Shown: positions 14,644 to 22,654 of the stretch, one piece after another
How positions within the stretch are numbered: position 1 is the first letter of the stretch
Layout of the letters: each line of letters starts with the position of its first letter
NCBI GenBank assembly: GCA_045612845.1
Contig: JAZKZV010000006.1
Coordinates: 62,001-126,000 of the forward strand
Direction of reading: 5' to 3'
Source: Ornithomonoglobus_A sp045612845
GTDB lineage: Bacteria > Bacillota > Clostridia > UBA1381
DNA length: 64,000 bases
Position numbers and translations under genes: made by a program
The notes under the pieces: model-generated
The model's input: only the letters and a program-made list of their open reading frames with translations
What the model was told of the DNA's origin: nothing
The model's database searches: none

Positions 14644-15987
14644 GTGAATATAACAGACATATGGCAACAAACATACAATATTTTACTTCATTCATTATCG
14701 GGAAGTAATATTGTAGGCTTTAATGTACATATGAAAGGCATTGTTCCTGTTTCTATGAACGATAAGACTTTTACAGTTTCAGTTCCTCTCGAAATCAACA
14801 AAAATATGGTAACCTTCAGATATAAAGAAAGTATAGAATCAGCACTCGAGCGAGTAACAGGTACTAAGCTTGGCTTATCAGTAATATTAGATTCAGATAT
14901 ACATTATACCGAAATGCCGGAAATTGAAGAAGAAATGATAAGACACGAAGAGCTTTTAAAATCAATCAATCCTAAATTTACATTCGAAAACTTCGTAGTC
15001 GGCTCATCTAACGAATATGCTTATAACGCTGCATACACTTCTGCACGAAATCCGGGATATTATAATCCGCTATTTATATACGGAAACAGCGGACTTGGTA
15101 AAACACACCTTATGCAGGCAATCGGCAACAGAATACTCGATTTTAACAATAATGCAAAAGTAATGTATGTAACAAGTGAAGATTTTACAAACGAATTTAT
15201 AAAATCCTTATCAGAAAAGACAACAGACAAATTTAGAAAAAAATACCGCGAGGTAGATGTTCTGCTTGTAGACGATATACAATTTATAGAAACAAAAGAC
15301 GCAACTCAGGAGGAGTTTTTCCATACATTTAATTCACTTTTTAATATGAATAAACAAATCGTTATAACAAGTGATAGAAAGCCTACCGAACTTTTAACAT
15401 TAGAAGAAAGATTAAGAACACGTTTTTCGGGCGGTTATACAATAGATATTGCACTGCCTAATTTCGAAACAAGAGTTGCAATCCTGCAAAAAAAAGCATC
15501 ACAGCATAATGTAAAAATAAACGATAATGTTCTTAACTATATAGCACAGAAAATAAAATCAAACGTGAGAGAATTAGAGGGTATTCTTATTAAAATGATA
15601 TCTATAGCTCAGATTTCAAACATAGAATACGACATTCCTCTTGCAGATGATGTAATAAGAGCATTCTTACCTCATGGGGGAAATGTAAAAATTACACCTG
15701 AGCGTATTATCGAAAAGGTAGCAACATTCTACAGTATAAAAAAGGAAGAAATTATAGGTCAATCACGAGTAAAAAATATTTCTCTTCCACGACAGATAGC
15801 AATGTATTTATGTGTAGAGCTTGCAGATATGAATTTTTCTATGATAGGTAAAAACTTCGGTAATAAAGACAGAACAACAGTTATGCATAACGTTAAAAAA
15901 ATAAAATCTACAATTGACTCAAATTCCGATGACAAGCTTAATAACGACATCAGAAAAATCATAAAAGACTTAAAAAATAATGATTGA
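14644..15987 (+). CDS. dnaA: Chromosomal replication initiator DnaA
   Basis: 447 residues. It binds DnaA boxes at oriC, melts DNA as an ATP-bound helical filament and loads the replicative helicase. Domain I is at 1 to about 80, followed by a short linker. Domain III (AAA+) has KFTFENFVVGSSNEYAYNAA, the P-loop YGNSGLGKTHLMQAIG, Walker B DVLLVDDIQFIETKDATQEEFFHTFN, and sensor residues near RLRTRFSGG. Domain IV carries the DNA-binding signature near the C-terminus, IGKNFGNKDRTTVMHNVKKI. The start is the GTG at 14644, eight bases after an AAAGGAGG site; the ATG at 14640 is in another frame and closes quickly. oriC follows directly. Confidence 0.99.
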   Translation: MNITDIWQQTYNILLHSLSGSNIVGFNVHMKGIVPVSMNDKTFTVSVPLEINKNMVTFRYKESIESALERVTGTKLGLSVILDSDIHYTEMPEIEEEMIRHEELLKSINPKFTFENFVVGSSNEYAYNAAYTSARNPGYYNPLFIYGNSGLGKTHLMQAIGNRILDFNNNAKVMYVTSEDFTNEFIKSLSEKTTDKFRKKYREVDVLLVDDIQFIETKDATQEEFFHTFNSLFNMNKQIVITSDRKPTELLTLEERLRTRFSGGYTIDIALPNFETRVAILQKKASQHNVKINDNVLNYIAQKIKSNVRELEGILIKMISIAQISNIEYDIPLADDVIRAFLPHGGNVKITPERIIEKVATFYSIKKEEIIGQSRVKNISLPRQIAMYLCVELADMNFSMIGKNFGNKDRTTVMHNVKKIKSTIDSNSDDKLNNDIRKIIKDLKNND

Positions 15988-16250
15988 TAAACTGTTAATA
16001 ACTTATGGATAAGTGATTTATAACATAAAACTGTAAAATTTATTTATCCACAACAATTAACATATTTTAAACAACTTATCAATCCTTACCAATGTTTTAA
16101 AAACCGCTTTACAATGCCCACAAATTAACTTATTTAGCAAATTCACCCTACTACTACTATTATTATTATATATAAATATAATATTATATATTTATATAAC
16201 AAAAATCAAAGGGTGTGGATAATGCGGTTTAAAAAGAAAGGAAAATTATT
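15988..16250. other. oriC: Predicted chromosomal replication origin (oriC) between dnaA and dnaN
   Basis: This 263-bp non-coding AT-rich stretch holds perfect DnaA boxes TTATCCACA at 16044-16052 and, on the other strand, 16214-16222 (TGTGGATAA), and a one-mismatch box at 16004-16012. A DnaA-trio-like tract and a long TA-rich unwinding region (about 16165-16200) lie between the perfect boxes. Firmicute origins commonly lie beside dnaA. Strand switch, skew and replication timing were not measured. The dnaN ribosome binding site (AAGAAAGGAAAATT) closes the region. Confidence 0.85.
16148..16170. promoter_or_regulatory. DnaA-trio / DNA unwinding element
   Basis: Four CTA triplets followed by three TTA triplets run without interruption. 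On the complementary strand this is the 3'-GAT/AAT-5' triplet array that recruits the DnaA filament to single-stranded DNA in Bacillus. It is flanked upstream by CACCC and downstream by a pure A/T stretch, the expected order for a basal unwinding system. Confidence 0.75.
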
Positions 16251-17381
16251 ATGAAACTTAATTGTAATAAGGAATTACTTTTAGATATTGTTAATACTGT
16301 TCAAAAAGCAGTTATGACAAAAGGCACAATACCTATTTTAGAATGTATAAAAATAGATGCACACGGAAAGGGAAATATTCTTGTTACATCATACAACACA
16401 GATATATGTATAGAATATTACACCGAATGTGATGTTCCAATGGGCGGAGCAGTTGCACTTACATCTAAAATGTTCGGAGAAATTGTAAGAAGACTTCCGG
16501 AGGGAAATGTATCTCTAAGTGTAAATGAGGATAACTATGTAACAAAAATAAAATGCGGAGCAAGTGAATTTAACATTCAGGGTTTAAATGCAAATGATTT
16601 TCCGTCTCCTCCTCAGATAGAGGAAAAGTACAGATTTACTCTTACTCAGGAAAAGCTTAAGGATTTAACACGTAAAACAATAGCATTTACTGCACAAAAT
16701 GAGGGAAAAAGACCAATTCTTACAGGAATGCTCTTCGAAATAAAAAATGGATTTTTAAATGTAGTATCTTCTGACGGACACAGACTTGCTTATGTAAAAG
16801 AGCCGCTATCCGAAAAATTAGAAGACGCTAAGTTTATAATTCCATCACAAACTATAAGAGAACTGTTAAAGCTCTTAAAAGATGAGGGAAATGTAGATAT
16901 TATAGTAAGTGAAAGACATATACTTTTTGATTTCGGTTACTTTAAACTTTATACACGTCTTATGGAAGGTGAATTCTTAAAGTACGAATCACTCATGAGT
17001 GTTACAAACACAATTATAACAGTTGCAGATAAAAAAGAAATTACCGATTGTTTAGAAAGAGCAATGCTTTTAATAAACGAAGATGCAATAACTTCAACAA
17101 ATAAAAGAAGTCCCGTAAGATTTAATATAAATAACGGACGAATAGATATTGCATGTATCACAGGCAGAGGTCAGGTAAATGATAATGTAAACCTAAAATC
17201 ATTCAAGGGAGAAGAGCTGATGATAGGCTTTAACTGCAGATTTATATTAGATGCACTTGCTGCATGTGATGATGAAGATGTAAAATTGGAATTTTCAACA
17301 GCTCTTGGCGGTTGTTATGTTAAGCCTACAAATCCTGACGGAATGTATTCATTTATGATTCTACCTGTACGTTTAAATTAA
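16251..17381 (+). CDS. dnaN: DNA polymerase III beta subunit (sliding clamp)
   Basis: 376 residues. It forms the dimeric ring that tethers polymerase to DNA. The three clamp domains are readable: domain 1 ends near SVNEDNYVTKIKCGASEFNIQGLNANDFP, domain 2 contains FTAQNEGKRPILTGMLFEI and SSDGHRLAYVKEPL, and domain 3 ends in GGCYVKPTNPDGMYSFMILPVRL, the normal C-terminus forming the peptide-binding pocket. The ATG follows AAGAAAGGAAAA. It is separated from dnaA by oriC. recF, yaaA and gyrB, which usually follow, are absent; an MBL hydrolase comes next. Confidence 0.98.
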   Translation: MKLNCNKELLLDIVNTVQKAVMTKGTIPILECIKIDAHGKGNILVTSYNTDICIEYYTECDVPMGGAVALTSKMFGEIVRRLPEGNVSLSVNEDNYVTKIKCGASEFNIQGLNANDFPSPPQIEEKYRFTLTQEKLKDLTRKTIAFTAQNEGKRPILTGMLFEIKNGFLNVVSSDGHRLAYVKEPLSEKLEDAKFIIPSQTIRELLKLLKDEGNVDIIVSERHILFDFGYFKLYTRLMEGEFLKYESLMSVTNTIITVADKKEITDCLERAMLLINEDAITSTNKRSPVRFNINNGRIDIACITGRGQVNDNVNLKSFKGEELMIGFNCRFILDALAACDDEDVKLEFSTALGGCYVKPTNPDGMYSFMILPVRLN

Positions 17382-17390
17382 GAAATAATT

Positions 17391-17418
17391 GTAGGGGAGG
17401 ATGCCTACATCCTCCCGT
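17391..17418. repeat. Family C short hairpin repeat, copy C5
   Basis: GTAGGGGAGGATGCCTACAT then CCTCCCG: same end motifs as other copies with a different self-complementary middle (GGATG...CATCC). It lies nine bases after the dnaN stop. Confidence 0.8.
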
Positions 17419-17476
17419 AAATACTATAATAAATAAAATAATGAAAATACCTACTATTCATTTAAAAAGGAAAAAA

Positions 17477-18097
17477 ATGAACATAAAAGTTATAAACAGT
17501 TATAAAACAGATGAGAATACATATATTGTATATGACGACAACGGAATAGGCTTTGTTATAGACCCGGGAAATTCTCATGAAGAAATAATAAACTTTTGCC
17601 AAAATGCAGGAATTATAATAGATAAAATAATTCTTACACATTGCCACTACGACCATATAGAATATCTGGAGGAATTAAGAGAAAATACAAAAGCAGATTT
17701 AATTTGCTCAAAAAATTGCTCCGATAATATACAAAATGAAAGAATAAACCTTTCAATTTACGGATTAGGCAAAGAAATAAAAGCAAAAGAAGCACAAATC
17801 ATATTAAATGACCGGGAAAAAATCAAAATAGGTGATATGGAGGTTTTGTGCATATACACACCCGGCCATACAAATTGCAGTGCCTGCTTTGTTGTGGAAA
17901 ATAATGTATTTTCGGGGGACACGCTGTTTTTAAGAAACTGCGGAAGATGGGATTTACCCACAGGTAATGAGGATACTCTGATAAAGTCCATAAAACAAAA
18001 ATTGTATACTTTAAATGAAGATTATATAGTATATCCCGGCCATGGCTCTAAAACAACAATAGGATACGAGAAAAAATATAATTTATATGTTAAATAG
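17477..18097 (+). CDS. Metallo-beta-lactamase fold hydrolase, glyoxalase II-like
   Basis: 206 residues from the ATG at 17477, which is preceded by AAAAAGGA; the in-frame ATG 36 bases upstream has no such site. The dinuclear metal motif is THCHYDHIE (HxHxDH). The other ligands are likely in PGHTNCSACF and FSGDTLF, and the last His in YPGHGSKT. This is the short MBL-fold type, often annotated as hydroxyacylglutathione hydrolase, that acts on thioesters. In an organism probably lacking glutathione the true substrate is uncertain. It lies downstream of dnaN and upstream of hemZ. Confidence 0.88.
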   Translation: MNIKVINSYKTDENTYIVYDDNGIGFVIDPGNSHEEIINFCQNAGIIIDKIILTHCHYDHIEYLEELRENTKADLICSKNCSDNIQNERINLSIYGLGKEIKAKEAQIILNDREKIKIGDMEVLCIYTPGHTNCSACFVVENNVFSGDTLFLRNCGRWDLPTGNEDTLIKSIKQKLYTLNEDYIVYPGHGSKTTIGYEKKYNLYVK

Positions 18098-18100
18098 AAA

Positions 18101-18150
18101 TCTGTATAAATTTAATTACTAAAACAGACAAATTCATAATATAAAACTTA
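18101..18150. repeat. Family A interspersed repeat, partial copy A9
   Basis: AATCTGTATAAATTTAATTAC then TAAAACAGACAAATTC, after which the copy decays into ATAATATAAAAC. Only the 5' half in reverse orientation remains, directly before the hemZ ribosome binding site. Confidence 0.6.
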
Positions 18151-18165
18151 AAAAGGAGCACGAGT

Positions 18166-19599
18166 ATGATAATAAAAACACCTTTAGGCGAAAAAAAAAT
18201 ACGCGACCTCGCCTGCTCCTTTTTTACAAAAGAAGAAGACGTTACCATAAATATAGAATTTTCAGAAGACGAAAATAAAATAAATTCCACTTGTAAAATT
18301 TTATATAATAAAAAAGAATACATAAAAAATTACGAGTTTAAAAAACAAAGTAAATATTATAATAAATATAAAGAAAAGTATAAAGAAAATATAATATTAA
18401 AATCCTTTTATAAATGTGCATATGATATAAAAAAAATAAAACTTCCCTGGGGAGTAATGTGCGGAGTAAGACCGGCAAAAAACATAAGTACATTTACAGA
18501 AAAGGGAATGAATAAAGAAGAAATATTTGATATGTTTTATGAGCTTTATGAGGCAGACGAAAAAAAGCTCGAATTAGCATACGAGGTTTCTGAAAATGAA
18601 AGAGAAATAATAAAAAATACACCAAAAGACAGTGTGAGTATATATATAGGAATTCCGTTTTGTCCTACCCGCTGTCTTTATTGTTCTTTTGTTTCTACCG
18701 ATATAAGGGTAAGCGGAAAATATGTAAATGAATTTGTAGAAAAATTACTCATAGAGATAGAAAAAACAGCAGCAATACTAAACAAATCCAAAAAAAAATT
18801 AGACAGTATATATATAGGCGGAGGAACTCCCACAACACTTGATGAAGAAAATTTAGAAAAGCTTTTAAGTAAAATAAATACAAGCTTTAATATAGATAAT
18901 ATAAATGAATATACCGTAGAAGCAGGCAGAGTAGATACAATAAATAGAAATAAATTAGAAATACTAAAAAATTACGGTGTAAAAAGAATAAGCATAAACC
19001 CTCAGACAATGAATAATAAAACACTTTTAAAAATAAACAGAAATCATACTGAGGAAGATATAATAAAAGTATTTAAAATGGCAAAGGAAATGAAATTTTC
19101 ATGCATAAATGCCGATTTAATAGCAGGCTTGCCTGATGAGAATTCAGAAGATTTTAAATACAGTCTTGATAATTTAATAAAATTAGACCCTCAAAATATA
19201 ACAATACATACCATGTGTATAAAAAGAGCGTCAGCACTTAACTTTGCAAATATAAACTTAACAACAGCAAATACAGTAGCCGATATGGTGAACTACGGAT
19301 ACGAAAAGCTTAAGGAAAATGATTATATCCCATATTATATGTATCGCCAGAAGTATATGATAGGAAATTTAGAAAATGTGGGATACTCAAAAGAGGGGTA
19401 TTTTAGTCCGTATAATGTAAATATTATGGAAGAAAATCAGACAATTATAGCATTGGGTGGAGGAGGCTCTTCTAAAATAGTAAAAAAAGACTCAAGCATA
19501 GAAAGAATCTTTAATTTTAAAGACCCCGTTGAATATATAAGACGTTTCGATGAAATTCTTAAAAGAAAAGAAGATATTTTTAATATTATAAACGATTAA
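18166..19599 (+). CDS. hemZ: Oxygen-independent coproporphyrinogen III oxidase-like radical SAM protein HemZ
   Basis: 477 residues. A poorly conserved N-terminal region of about 150 residues precedes the radical SAM domain. The [4Fe-4S] motif is IPFCPTRCLYCSF (CxxxCxxC) near residue 165, followed by LDSIYIGGGTPTTLDEENLEKLL, the typical HemN/HemZ GGGTPT motif, and VEAGRVDTI and RISINPQTMN. Near the C-terminus YYMYRQKYMIGNLENVGYS fits the HemZ type (YRQK). HemZ-type proteins are proposed to decarboxylate coproporphyrinogen III or to handle heme; no other heme gene is nearby. The ATG follows AAAAAGGAG. It is 12 bases ahead of the DnaC-like gene, so the two are co-transcribed. Confidence 0.92.
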   Translation: MIIKTPLGEKKIRDLACSFFTKEEDVTINIEFSEDENKINSTCKILYNKKEYIKNYEFKKQSKYYNKYKEKYKENIILKSFYKCAYDIKKIKLPWGVMCGVRPAKNISTFTEKGMNKEEIFDMFYELYEADEKKLELAYEVSENEREIIKNTPKDSVSIYIGIPFCPTRCLYCSFVSTDIRVSGKYVNEFVEKLLIEIEKTAAILNKSKKKLDSIYIGGGTPTTLDEENLEKLLSKINTSFNIDNINEYTVEAGRVDTINRNKLEILKNYGVKRISINPQTMNNKTLLKINRNHTEEDIIKVFKMAKEMKFSCINADLIAGLPDENSEDFKYSLDNLIKLDPQNITIHTMCIKRASALNFANINLTTANTVADMVNYGYEKLKENDYIPYYMYRQKYMIGNLENVGYSKEGYFSPYNVNIMEENQTIIALGGGGSSKIVKKDSSIERIFNFKDPVEYIRRFDEILKRKEDIFNIIND

Positions 19600-19611
19600 A
19601 AGGAAAAAATT

Positions 19612-20592
19612 ATGGTAAATTCAGAAATAAGAGCAAATATATTTGCTAAGTACGAGGAAAAAAGGCAAAAAGCCGAAACTCAAAGAGATAATTACGTTAA
19701 CGAAATAAACTTAAAATTTCCGCGCCTTAAGGAAATTGACAGGCAAATAAATATCCTTGGTATGGAAAATATAAAGAAAATTTCAAAAAATCCAAAGGAA
19801 GCACCAAATTACATAAAAGAGCTGAAGCAAAAATATAAAGACCTCGAAAAAGAAAGAAAAGAAATACTAAAAGAAAATTCAATAGATAAAAACTATAAAA
19901 CACCAAAATACGAATGTAAAATGTGTAACGACACAGGTCATCTCGAAGACGGAAAAATGTGTAAGTGTTTTAATCAGAGCTTAACTAATGAATTATATAA
20001 TATTTCAAATCTCGGCGAGCTTTTAAAAAAGCAGAATTTTGGTAATTTTACGCTCGATTATTATTCAAAGGATAAGGGAGATTACAAAAAATCACCGTAC
20101 GATAATATGAGGGCAGTATTTGAATATGCAAAGAGTTATTGTAAGAAGAATAAAAAAGAAAGAAAGAATATTTTATTCTATGGCGGAGTAGGACAGGGCA
20201 AAACCTTTGTATCGAGCTGTATTGCAAAAGAGATAATGGATAGGGGCGAAACAGTAATATATATAAGAGCAACAAAGCTTTTAAATATGTACGAGGACTA
20301 TAAATTCAACCGCAGCGACAATAAAGAAATGCTCGATAATATATACAATGCCGACTTGTTGATAATAGACGATTTAGGTACGGAAAATATAACAAGAATG
20401 GGTGTTTCGTTTATATTTGATGTTTTAGACGAAAGACTGCTCAGGGAGGGCAGTACAATTATAAATACAAATCTTAAAATAAGTGAACTAAGTAAAAATT
20501 ATACAACAAGATTTACCTCACGAATTGCCGAAAACTTTACGGTTTTTGAGTTTTATGGAGAAGATATAAGAATAAAAAGGCTAAAAAATTAA
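19612..20592 (+). CDS. DnaC/DnaI-like ATP-binding protein, putative helicase loader
   Basis: 326 residues. The N-terminal half is a charged helical region followed by a zinc-binding-like cluster YECKMCNDTGHLEDGKMCKC at about residues 102-121. The C-terminal AAA+ domain has P-loop FYGGVGQGKTFVSSCIAKE, Walker B LLIIDDLGTE and an arginine-containing segment INTNLKISELSKNYTTRFTSRI. This layout matches the DnaC/DnaI loaders and IstB-like ATPases. No transposase is near, and its position 3 kb from oriC makes a helicase loader the better reading. It is co-transcribed with hemZ. Confidence 0.85.
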   Translation: MVNSEIRANIFAKYEEKRQKAETQRDNYVNEINLKFPRLKEIDRQINILGMENIKKISKNPKEAPNYIKELKQKYKDLEKERKEILKENSIDKNYKTPKYECKMCNDTGHLEDGKMCKCFNQSLTNELYNISNLGELLKKQNFGNFTLDYYSKDKGDYKKSPYDNMRAVFEYAKSYCKKNKKERKNILFYGGVGQGKTFVSSCIAKEIMDRGETVIYIRATKLLNMYEDYKFNRSDNKEMLDNIYNADLLIIDDLGTENITRMGVSFIFDVLDERLLREGSTIINTNLKISELSKNYTTRFTSRIAENFTVFEFYGEDIRIKRLKN

Positions 20593-20627
20593 AGTAAAAA
20601 ACGGCATTTAAAAATGCGCCCACCAAA

Positions 20628-20655
20628 CGGGACGTTCGTGAACGTCCCCTACAAT
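20628..20655. repeat. Family C short hairpin repeat, copy C6
   Basis: CGGGACGTTCGTGAACGTCC then CCTACAAT, with a perfect GGGACGTTC/GAACGTCCC stem. It is the most symmetrical copy in the window. Confidence 0.8.
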
Positions 20656-20675
20656 ATGATTTTATATTATTAAAT

Positions 20676-20775
20676 AAAAAAAATGGCAGTGTTTATAAAT
20701 TTGATATTGCGAGTTTCAAATCTGTAAAGATTTGTCTGTTTGAGCAATAAAATTTAGACATACTGCCATTTTTTT
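20676..20775. repeat. Family A interspersed repeat, copy A10
   Basis: Arms AAAAAAATGGCAGT and ACTGCCATTTTTTT are perfectly complementary with A and T tracts, a bidirectional-terminator layout. The core is in forward orientation (TATTGCGAGTTTCAAATC). Confidence 0.9.
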
Positions 20776-20797
20776 ATACATTAAATATTTTCTTTAT

Positions 20798-20894
20798 AAA
20801 AAAGAGTAGCCTGTATAAATTCTATTACTCAGACAGACAAATTCCTACGAATTTGAAACTCGTAATTAAGAATTTATACATACCACTCTTTTTT
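20798..20894. repeat. Family A interspersed repeat, copy A11
   Basis: Arms AAAAAAGAGT and ACTCTTTTTT enclose a reverse-orientation core (CAGACAAATTCCTACG, AATTTGAAACTCGTAATT). It lies between convergent genes and only 22 bp from A10. Confidence 0.9.
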
Positions 20895-20917
20895 CTTTTA
20901 GAAATTAAAAATTTATT

Positions 20918-21012
20918 AAAATTGATGCAGAACGGATAAAACTCACCCGAAGTTGTATTTTTATACTACGAGAGGTGAGTTTTTTTCGTAATGAAATGTT
21001 CTGCGCAATTTT
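20918..21012. repeat. Family B structured element, copy B3
   Basis: The outer stem is AAAATTG..GCAGAAC with GTTCTGC.CAATTTT. The inner stem is AAAACTCACC with GGTGAGTTTT, around an apical TGTATTTTTATAC. It ends eight bases from the SDR stop codon. Confidence 0.7.
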
Positions 21013-21020
21013 AATATTTT

Positions 21021-21728
21021 TTATACACAAAAGCCGCCATCGGAAGTAATTACCTGACCCGTTATAAACGACGCCTTATCCGAGCATAAAAACAGTGCAA
21101 GCTCTGCAATGTCATCAGGAGTGCCAAGTCTGCCCATTGGTGTTTCATCGGCAAGCTCAAATAATGTATCCTTATCTAAAATAGCGTTCATATCTGTATC
21201 AATTACACCTGGTGCAATGCAGTTTACAGTAATACCTGACGGTCCGACTTCTTTTGCAAGTGCTTTTGTAAAGCCTGTAACAGCTGACTTTGACGCACTG
21301 TAATGTACCTCACAGCTTGCACCTCTTATTCCCCATATAGACGAAATATTTATAATTCTTCCCGACTTCTCGCTTATCATATCGCCTATAACACCTTTTG
21401 TGGTCAAAAACATTCCGCGTATATTAGTATTAAACATCTTATCCCAATCCTCAATACTTATATCCTGAAACATTTTTTGCTCGGCAATTCCTGCATTATT
21501 TATAAGCGCATAGAGCTTACCATATTTACTTATTGTATCAAAAACAATACTGCTATTATCTGCTACATCTGCCTTTATTGAGATTGCCCCGTAATCTTTA
21601 ACAAGCTCATTTGCCTGAATTTCGCTTTTATTATAAGTAAAAAATACACGATACCCCGCATTTGCAAAGGAAATTACACAAGCTCTGCCAATACCTCGGC
21701 TTCCGCCTGTTATAAGTACATTCTTCAT
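21021..21728 (-). CDS. SDR family NAD(P)-dependent oxidoreductase, FabG-like
   Basis: 235 residues from the ATG at 21728, which has GAAAGG upstream; an upstream in-frame ATG is inside the recO end and is rejected. It is a classical short-chain dehydrogenase with cofactor motif TGGSRGIGRA near residue 7, NNAG (NNAGIAEQ), catalytic Ser in NISSIWG, and YSASK with the catalytic Tyr and Lys. The C-terminal motif TGQVITSDGGFCV is typical of 3-oxoacyl-ACP reductases. The reaction is probably ketone/alcohol interconversion with NADPH; fatty-acid versus other substrate is unresolved. It is the last gene of the yqfC-recO cluster, 19 bases after recO. Confidence 0.88.
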   Translation of the reverse strand: MKNVLITGGSRGIGRACVISFANAGYRVFFTYNKSEIQANELVKDYGAISIKADVADNSSIVFDTISKYGKLYALINNAGIAEQKMFQDISIEDWDKMFNTNIRGMFLTTKGVIGDMISEKSGRIINISSIWGIRGASCEVHYSASKSAVTGFTKALAKEVGPSGITVNCIAPGVIDTDMNAILDKDTLFELADETPMGRLGTPDDIAELALFLCSDKASFITGQVITSDGGFCV

Positions 21729-21747
21729 ATTTTTAACCTTTCGTATT

Positions 21748-22485
21748 TTACATAAAAAGCATTGATTTATAATAATCAAGACTCTTAAATTCTTTATCAA
21801 GATGAGTTTTTACATATTGCTCGCTTATTGTATCCAAAGCCTCATATAACTTATAATTTCCGTTAAATGACAATAATTTTTTATCCTCACAGTTTACAAT
21901 ATACCATAATGCATTATATGTATTTTTTGTAAGAGGCAGTGTGCTAATTGTTTTGCAATTTTGACAAACCACACTGCCCTTATCAACATCAAAACCAAAA
22001 ATTTTATCAGACGAGCACGGACATACACCGAGATTTGGCATATATCCGCCTATAGTCATAAGCTTTAATTCATAAACAGTTTTAACCTTTTCGCATGGCT
22101 CATTTTTATAAGAAAGAGCGTAAATACAGTTTAAAAAAACACTGAGAAGACGTTTGTCGGGATTGTTCATACCCAAAACTGCATATGTTAAATCCGCAAG
22201 ATAATTACAAAGAGACAGCTTTTTAATATCCTCGCAAACGGGAAAAAAGCTATCCTTTGCCGATATTGAATTTATATTATAAATATCCTTGCCTGAGGGG
22301 TATAAGTTAAAATCCCCGTAACATAAAAACTGACTTGACGCACTGTCGCGGTTTTTTGTGCTTTTAGCACCGAATTTTGAAGCCTTTATAATTCCTAAAT
22401 CCTCAGTAAAAATACTGAGCATTCTGTGCGCTTCGCCATAATCCGACTGACGTATTATAATACCTCTTGCGGTGATATCTGACAT
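21748..22485 (-). CDS. recO: DNA repair protein RecO
   Basis: 245 residues. RecO helps RecF/RecR load RecA onto single-stranded DNA in recombinational repair. The N-terminal OB fold starts with ARGIIIRQSDYGEAHRMLSIFTEDLGIIKASKFGAK. A helical middle domain contains LADLTYAVL. The C-terminal zinc site has CPCSSDKIFGFDVDKGSVVCQNC. The start ATG lies inside the end of yqzL (31-base overlap), with a GAGGAG site within yqzL. The era-yqzL-recO order is conserved from Bacillus. Confidence 0.93.
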   Translation of the reverse strand: MSDITARGIIIRQSDYGEAHRMLSIFTEDLGIIKASKFGAKSTKNRDSASSQFLCYGDFNLYPSGKDIYNINSISAKDSFFPVCEDIKKLSLCNYLADLTYAVLGMNNPDKRLLSVFLNCIYALSYKNEPCEKVKTVYELKLMTIGGYMPNLGVCPCSSDKIFGFDVDKGSVVCQNCKTISTLPLTKNTYNALWYIVNCEDKKLLSFNGNYKLYEALDTISEQYVKTHLDKEFKSLDYYKSMLFM

Positions 22486-22595
22486 TTTATCTCCTCGTTT
22501 TCGTTTTCTTTCTCATAAGATTTTTTGTATAAAAGATAAGCTTCTATACTGCCTGTTTGCGAAAAAGCATTCCATAAAGAAATATCATCTTCCAT
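22455..22595 (-). CDS. yqzL: YqzL-like small protein
   Basis: 46 residues: MEDDISLWNAFSQTG, then SIEAYLLYKKS, then an acidic/basic tail ending CQISPQEVL. The W-x-x-F-x-x-T-G-x-x-x-x-Y-L-L-Y/F-K pattern is the signature of the YqzL family, and in Bacillus yqzL also lies exactly between era and recO. It overlaps the start of recO by 31 bases, so recO translation is likely coupled to it. Upstream GGTGGGGTGGA is a plausible ribosome binding site. Function in the family is unknown. Confidence 0.85.
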   Translation of the reverse strand: MEDDISLWNAFSQTGSIEAYLLYKKSYEKENENEEIKCQISPQEVL

Positions 22596-22654
22596 AAAAA
22601 ATCCACCCCACCAATTTTTTTTGTTATCGGTAGTGTCTGTTTTTTTATCGGTCG

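Noticed and set aside
19612..20592. IstB transposition helper protein
   Set aside because: No IstA-type transposase or terminal repeats nearby. The CxxC-type N-terminal cluster and position near oriC fit a helicase loader better.
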